Below the pieces are notes generated by a model, which saw nothing but the letters and a program-made list of their open reading frames with translations, searched no databases and was not told the origin of the DNA. A stretch of 15,082 nucleotides of DNA from positions 1 to 15,082 of the forward strand of contig JAITMW010000030.1 of NCBI GenBank assembly GCA_031277155.1, given 5' to 3'. Below are positions 12,710-15,082 of the stretch, one piece after another. Origin of the DNA: Clostridiales bacterium. GTDB lineage: Bacteria > Bacillota > Clostridia > Lachnospirales > WRAX01. The position numbers were made by a program, and so were the translations under genes. Each line of letters opens with the position of its first letter. Position 1 is the first letter of the stretch.

Positions 12710-13771
12710 TTAAAATCCGGCGAAAATCTCGCCATTCATGGCTTTAATAATTTCCACAGCCAGCCTCACACCTTTTTTATAATCGTCCAACGAAGCGATG
12801 GAATTGTGGCTGTGGCCATAGCGCACGGGATGGCCAATCACGATGGTCGGCACGCCCAAATTGGACAAATGTATGCTCAGGCCATTGGTTTTGCCGCCGG
12901 TTCGCACAGCCTCCTGCACGGGTATATGTAGGTCTTTCGCCAAATTCAGGGCAAATCGAATAAAGCGCGGGTGGGTTATCATGCCCTGGTCTATATGGCG
13001 CAGCATGGGGCCGTGCTTTAGGCGGGTTTGTATAAGATGCTCTTTTGCAAAGGTGTCGTCGGCGGGTGTCCCCTCAAAGCATATGGCCAGGTCAGGCTTT
13101 ATGCGATTTGCCACAACTTTCGCGCCCCTCATGCCAACCTCCTCCTGTGAGGAAAGCGAGCCGACCACATTTACGTCCAGATGCAAATCCTTCACATCAT
13201 GCATCACCTCTAAAACCGCGGCGCAGCCCAGGCGGCAGTCAAAGGCTTTGGATATCATAATATCGTGAATGGCGTCGTGTACAAAGCCCGTTTCCGGCAC
13301 AACGGGGCAGGCAGGTGCAATTTTAAAGGCCATTTCCACTTCTTTTTTGGAAATTGCGCCAATGTCAATGACCATGCTGCTGATTGACAGAGGCTCGTCA
13401 TCGCCGCCAAAATGGGGCGGCCGCGTGGCCACAATGCCTGTGACAAGCTCTCCGTCCAGATTTTTAATGGACATCCTTTGCGCCGGCAGCACATATGGCA
13501 CCCATTCACCCAAAGTGGTGAAGGTAAGGGTGCCGTTTTCTTTGATGCTGCGCACCATCAGCCCCACTTCGTCAGAATGGGCGTCCACCAGCACCGTGGG
13601 CAAATCGGGGTCTTGCTCGTTTTTCGGGCAAATATACAAATTGCGCGTGTTGTCCTCAACAATGCGGGCGCCGGCAGGCGCAAATTTTCTGGCCACCGCC
13701 AGCACATCATCCTCAAAGCCCGGCGCGCCAAAGGCCAAGGCCAATTCTTTAATCATTTGGACGGATTCCAT
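12710..13771 (-). CDS. M42-family metallo-aminopeptidase (PepA/FrvX/YsdC type)
   Basis: Cytosolic di-metal aminopeptidase that trims peptides; M42 members form large tetrahedral 12-mers. The 353-aa protein is the normal size. Metal and catalytic marks are His65 (VDAHSDEVG), Asp178 (KAFDCRLGC), Glu210/Glu211 (SSQEEVGMRGA), an acidic residue at FEGTPADD (233-239) and His320 (VRYGHSHNS). Two ATGs lie six bases apart; 13771 is preferred because AAAGGAGA (about 13779-13786) is then at normal distance, while 13777 would be too close, and the frame open to 13828 has no ribosome site. It is read from its own promoter and followed by the nucleotidyltransferase. Some M42 relatives are annotated endoglucanases; the motif set favours peptidase. 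Confidence 0.93.
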   Translation of the reverse strand: MESVQMIKELALAFGAPGFEDDVLAVARKFAPAGARIVEDNTRNLYICPKNEQDPDLPTVLVDAHSDEVGLMVRSIKENGTLTFTTLGEWVPYVLPAQRMSIKNLDGELVTGIVATRPPHFGGDDEPLSISSMVIDIGAISKKEVEMAFKIAPACPVVPETGFVHDAIHDIMISKAFDCRLGCAAVLEVMHDVKDLHLDVNVVGSLSSQEEVGMRGAKVVANRIKPDLAICFEGTPADDTFAKEHLIQTRLKHGPMLRHIDQGMITHPRFIRFALNLAKDLHIPVQEAVRTGGKTNGLSIHLSNLGVPTIVIGHPVRYGHSHNSIASLDDYKKGVRLAVEIIKAMNGEIFAGF

Positions 13772-13804
13772 TTGCATTTCTCCTTTGTGTGTGTTATATA
13801 GTTC

Positions 13805-13833
13805 ATAATAAAGCAAAATCGTTGCCAAGTCAA
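13805..13833 (-). promoter_or_regulatory. Promoter of the M42 peptidase operon
   Basis: On the minus strand TTGACT (13828-13833; 5 of 6) is followed after 17 bp by TATTAT (13805-13810; 5 of 6). The transcript should begin near 13798, giving a leader of about 27 nt with the AAAGGAGA ribosome site. Its -35 directly abuts the -35 of the divergent Uma2 promoter. Confidence 0.65.
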
Positions 13834-13850
13834 TTGTTTTATGCTATACT
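13822..13850 (+). promoter_or_regulatory. Promoter of the tandem Uma2 genes
   Basis: TTGCCA (13822-13827), a 17-bp spacer and TATACT (13845-13850) with TGC in the extended -10 position. The spacer contains the -35 hexamer of the divergent M42 promoter, so the two polymerase sites overlap on the same DNA and cannot readily be filled together. Confidence 0.7.
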
Positions 13851-13878
13851 GTAAAAAATTGAAGGAAGGTGTGACGTG

Positions 13879-14457
13879 ATGACCAATTTGGCCTATAGAA
13901 TTCAAGACGAATTGACGACGGAAATGCTGGACGGCGTAATCTATATGACGGCAAAGCCAAATGTTCCCCATTTTCGCGTAAAGCGAAGGATTGTCGGCAT
14001 CTTTGAAAGATATTTAAAAGGCAAGAAGTGCGATGTTTTTGACGATTCCATAACCGTGTTTTTGACGCCAAAGGACGAGGTTGTACCTGATATTTCGGTA
14101 GTTTGTAATGAGGATATAATAGAAACAAAAGGCGTATGCGGCGCGCCGGATTTGATTGCGGAGATTTTATCGCCCTCCACCGCAAAGCATGACAAAGGCT
14201 ATAAAAAATCCCTTTATGAAAGATGCGGCGTTAAGGAATATTGGATTGTGGACGCAGGCAGCATGTCAATTGAGGTCTATTGGCTTGTGGACGGAAAATA
14301 TATGCTGCACAATTTATACACATTGCTAAGCAATCACGAAAAAAGGCATTTCTCCGAGGAGCGCCTGGCGCAATTTCCCACACAATTCAAAACATCCCTG
14401 TTTGACGATTTAACAATAGACCTGGAAGAAATATTTCAAGATATACGGGAGGAATAG
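13879..14457 (+). CDS. Uma2-family (DUF820) PD-(D/E)XK nuclease-like protein, copy 1
   Basis: 192 aa with the restriction-endonuclease-like fold of the Uma2/DUF820 family; biological role unknown. Visible core: VPDISVV (Asp, first metal ligand), PDLIAEILSPSTAKHD (Glu, second ligand), then YKKSLYERCGVKEYWIVD, the family hallmark. Starts are possible at GTG 13876 and ATG 13879; 13879 is chosen because copy 2 begins with the same MTNLA and GAAGGAAGG (13861-13869) is well placed. It is read from its own extended -10 promoter. The next gene is a paralog of the same length, aligned without gaps at about two-thirds identity. DNA cleavage is inferred from the fold; no partner methylase or transposase is nearby. 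Confidence 0.88.
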   Translation: MTNLAYRIQDELTTEMLDGVIYMTAKPNVPHFRVKRRIVGIFERYLKGKKCDVFDDSITVFLTPKDEVVPDISVVCNEDIIETKGVCGAPDLIAEILSPSTAKHDKGYKKSLYERCGVKEYWIVDAGSMSIEVYWLVDGKYMLHNLYTLLSNHEKRHFSEERLAQFPTQFKTSLFDDLTIDLEEIFQDIREE

Positions 14458-14461
14458 GAGG
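14456..14461 (+). promoter_or_regulatory. Ribosome site of Uma2 copy 2, overlapping the copy 1 stop
   Basis: A perfect AGGAGG starts inside the TAG stop of copy 1 (14455-14457) and lies eight bases before the ATG at 14470. It fixes the copy 2 start and suggests coupled translation of the pair. Confidence 0.75.
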
Positions 14462-14469
14462 AATTTGAA

Positions 14470-15051
14470 ATGACCAATTTGGCCCATAAATATGAAGATG
14501 AAAGGCGGACAGAGATGCTGGACGGCGTAATTTACATGATGGCGACGCCCGGCCTGAGGCATCATATTGTGTCCAATGCGATATACAAAATTTTTGACAG
14601 GTATTTGCACCGCAAAAGCTGCATGGCCTTTTCGGATGGCTTTAAAGTGTTTTTAACAGAAAATGACAGGTCTGTGCCTGATGCCATGGTGGTCTGCAAC
14701 AAGGATATTATTAAAAATGATGGTGTATATGGCGCGCCGGACCTGATTGTCGAGATACTTTCGCCCTCCACCGCAAAGCGCGACAGAAGCTACAAAAAAA
14801 ATCTATACGAAAGTTGCGGCGTTAAGGAATATTGGATTGTGGACGCAAGCAGCCTGTCAATTGAGGTCTATTGGCTTGTGGACAGAAAATACATTTTGCA
14901 CAATATTTTCACAATATTGCCCGAATATGAAAAAAGGGATATGCCGGCAGAAAAGCTTGCAGAATTTCCCCTGCAATTCAAAACACCCCTGTTTGACGAT
15001 TTAACAATAGACCTGCAAGAAATATTTCAAGACATACGAGAGGACGAATAG
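14470..15051 (+). CDS. Uma2-family (DUF820) PD-(D/E)XK nuclease-like protein, copy 2
   Basis: 193 aa, a tandem paralog of the preceding gene with the same core: VPDAMVV, PDLIVEILSPSTAKRD, and YKKNLYESCGVKEYWIVD. Counting by eye, about 127 of 192 positions match copy 1. The match is uneven: the core and C-terminal half (including LFDDLTIDL near the end) are nearly identical, even at DNA level near 14215-14280 versus 14812-14877, while residues about 24-60 are much more divergent. This suggests a gene duplication with change concentrated in the N-terminal part, or later gene conversion of the 3' half. All putative active-site residues are retained in both. It is cotranscribed with copy 1. Confidence 0.88.
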   Translation: MTNLAHKYEDERRTEMLDGVIYMMATPGLRHHIVSNAIYKIFDRYLHRKSCMAFSDGFKVFLTENDRSVPDAMVVCNKDIIKNDGVYGAPDLIVEILSPSTAKRDRSYKKNLYESCGVKEYWIVDASSLSIEVYWLVDRKYILHNIFTILPEYEKRDMPAEKLAEFPLQFKTPLFDDLTIDLQEIFQDIREDE

Positions 15052-15056
15052 GACAA

Positions 15057-15082
15057 ATGAACACAAAATACAGAAAATACAA
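15057..15082 (+). CDS. Possible start of a further gene (cut by window end)
   Basis: An ATG at 15057, five bases after the copy 2 stop, opens eight codons (MNTKYRKY) to the window edge. AGGACG at 15041-15046 could serve as a weak ribosome site. Close packing after two tandem genes suggests the operon continues, but nothing about the product can be said. Confidence 0.25.

Noticed and set aside
13772..13828. Longer M42 peptidase start at 13828
   Set aside because: The extension covers the promoter -10 and ribosome site and has no family similarity at its N-terminus.

Overview
The window looks like chromosomal DNA of an anaerobic Bacillota (Clostridia-type) bacterium, roughly half G+C. The grounds are strong AGGAGG-type ribosome sites, sigma-A-like promoters with TGn extended -10 elements, a short Gram-positive type signal peptidase I, the clostridial trio of B12/radical-SAM protein, DUF2344 protein and RNase E/G, an M42 peptidase, and a CwlC-like amidase that hints at sporulation. 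This placement is inferred from gene content. No rRNA, tRNA, CRISPR array or transposase gene was seen.

Layout. 1-1810 (minus): an operon of a TrmH/SpoU RNA methyltransferase, signal peptidase I and a cyclophilin cut by the window edge. 1811-2117: no intact gene; two REP-doublet (REPIN-like) hairpin units and a decayed copy of the threonine aldolase 3' end, together forming a diverged 185-bp tandem duplication. 2118-4125 (minus): an AEC-family transporter followed by low-specificity L-threonine aldolase, read from a promoter that predicts a leaderless mRNA. 4256-5032 (plus): an N-acetylmuramoyl-L-alanine amidase without a signal peptide. 5078-6598 (plus): a 67-residue heavy-metal-associated (HMA) domain protein whose first metal-binding Cys codon is an in-frame TGA, probably selenocysteine, followed by an RDD-family membrane protein. 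6588-10140 (plus): a tightly overlapping operon of radical SAM protein, DUF2344 protein and short RNase E/G. 10137-11474 (minus): an RsmF-like rRNA m5C methyltransferase, converging on RNase E/G with shared stop-codon bases. 11536-11781 (plus): a 64-aa orphan protein with its own terminator and a sigma-E-like upstream motif. 11796-13771 (minus): an M42 peptidase and a sugar-phosphate nucleotidyltransferase. 13879-15051 (plus): two tandem Uma2-family (DUF820) nuclease-like paralogs, divergent from the M42 operon over back-to-back -35 elements.

The most notable item is the candidate selenoprotein at 5078-5281. It has its own extended -10 promoter, a good ribosome site, an uninterrupted frame after the TGA, and the TGA sits exactly where Cys belongs in GMTCxxC. 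TGA is an ordinary stop elsewhere in the window, so the genome has not simply reassigned it. Second is the REP-doublet duplication, where compensatory base changes preserve the hairpins while the coding relic decays.
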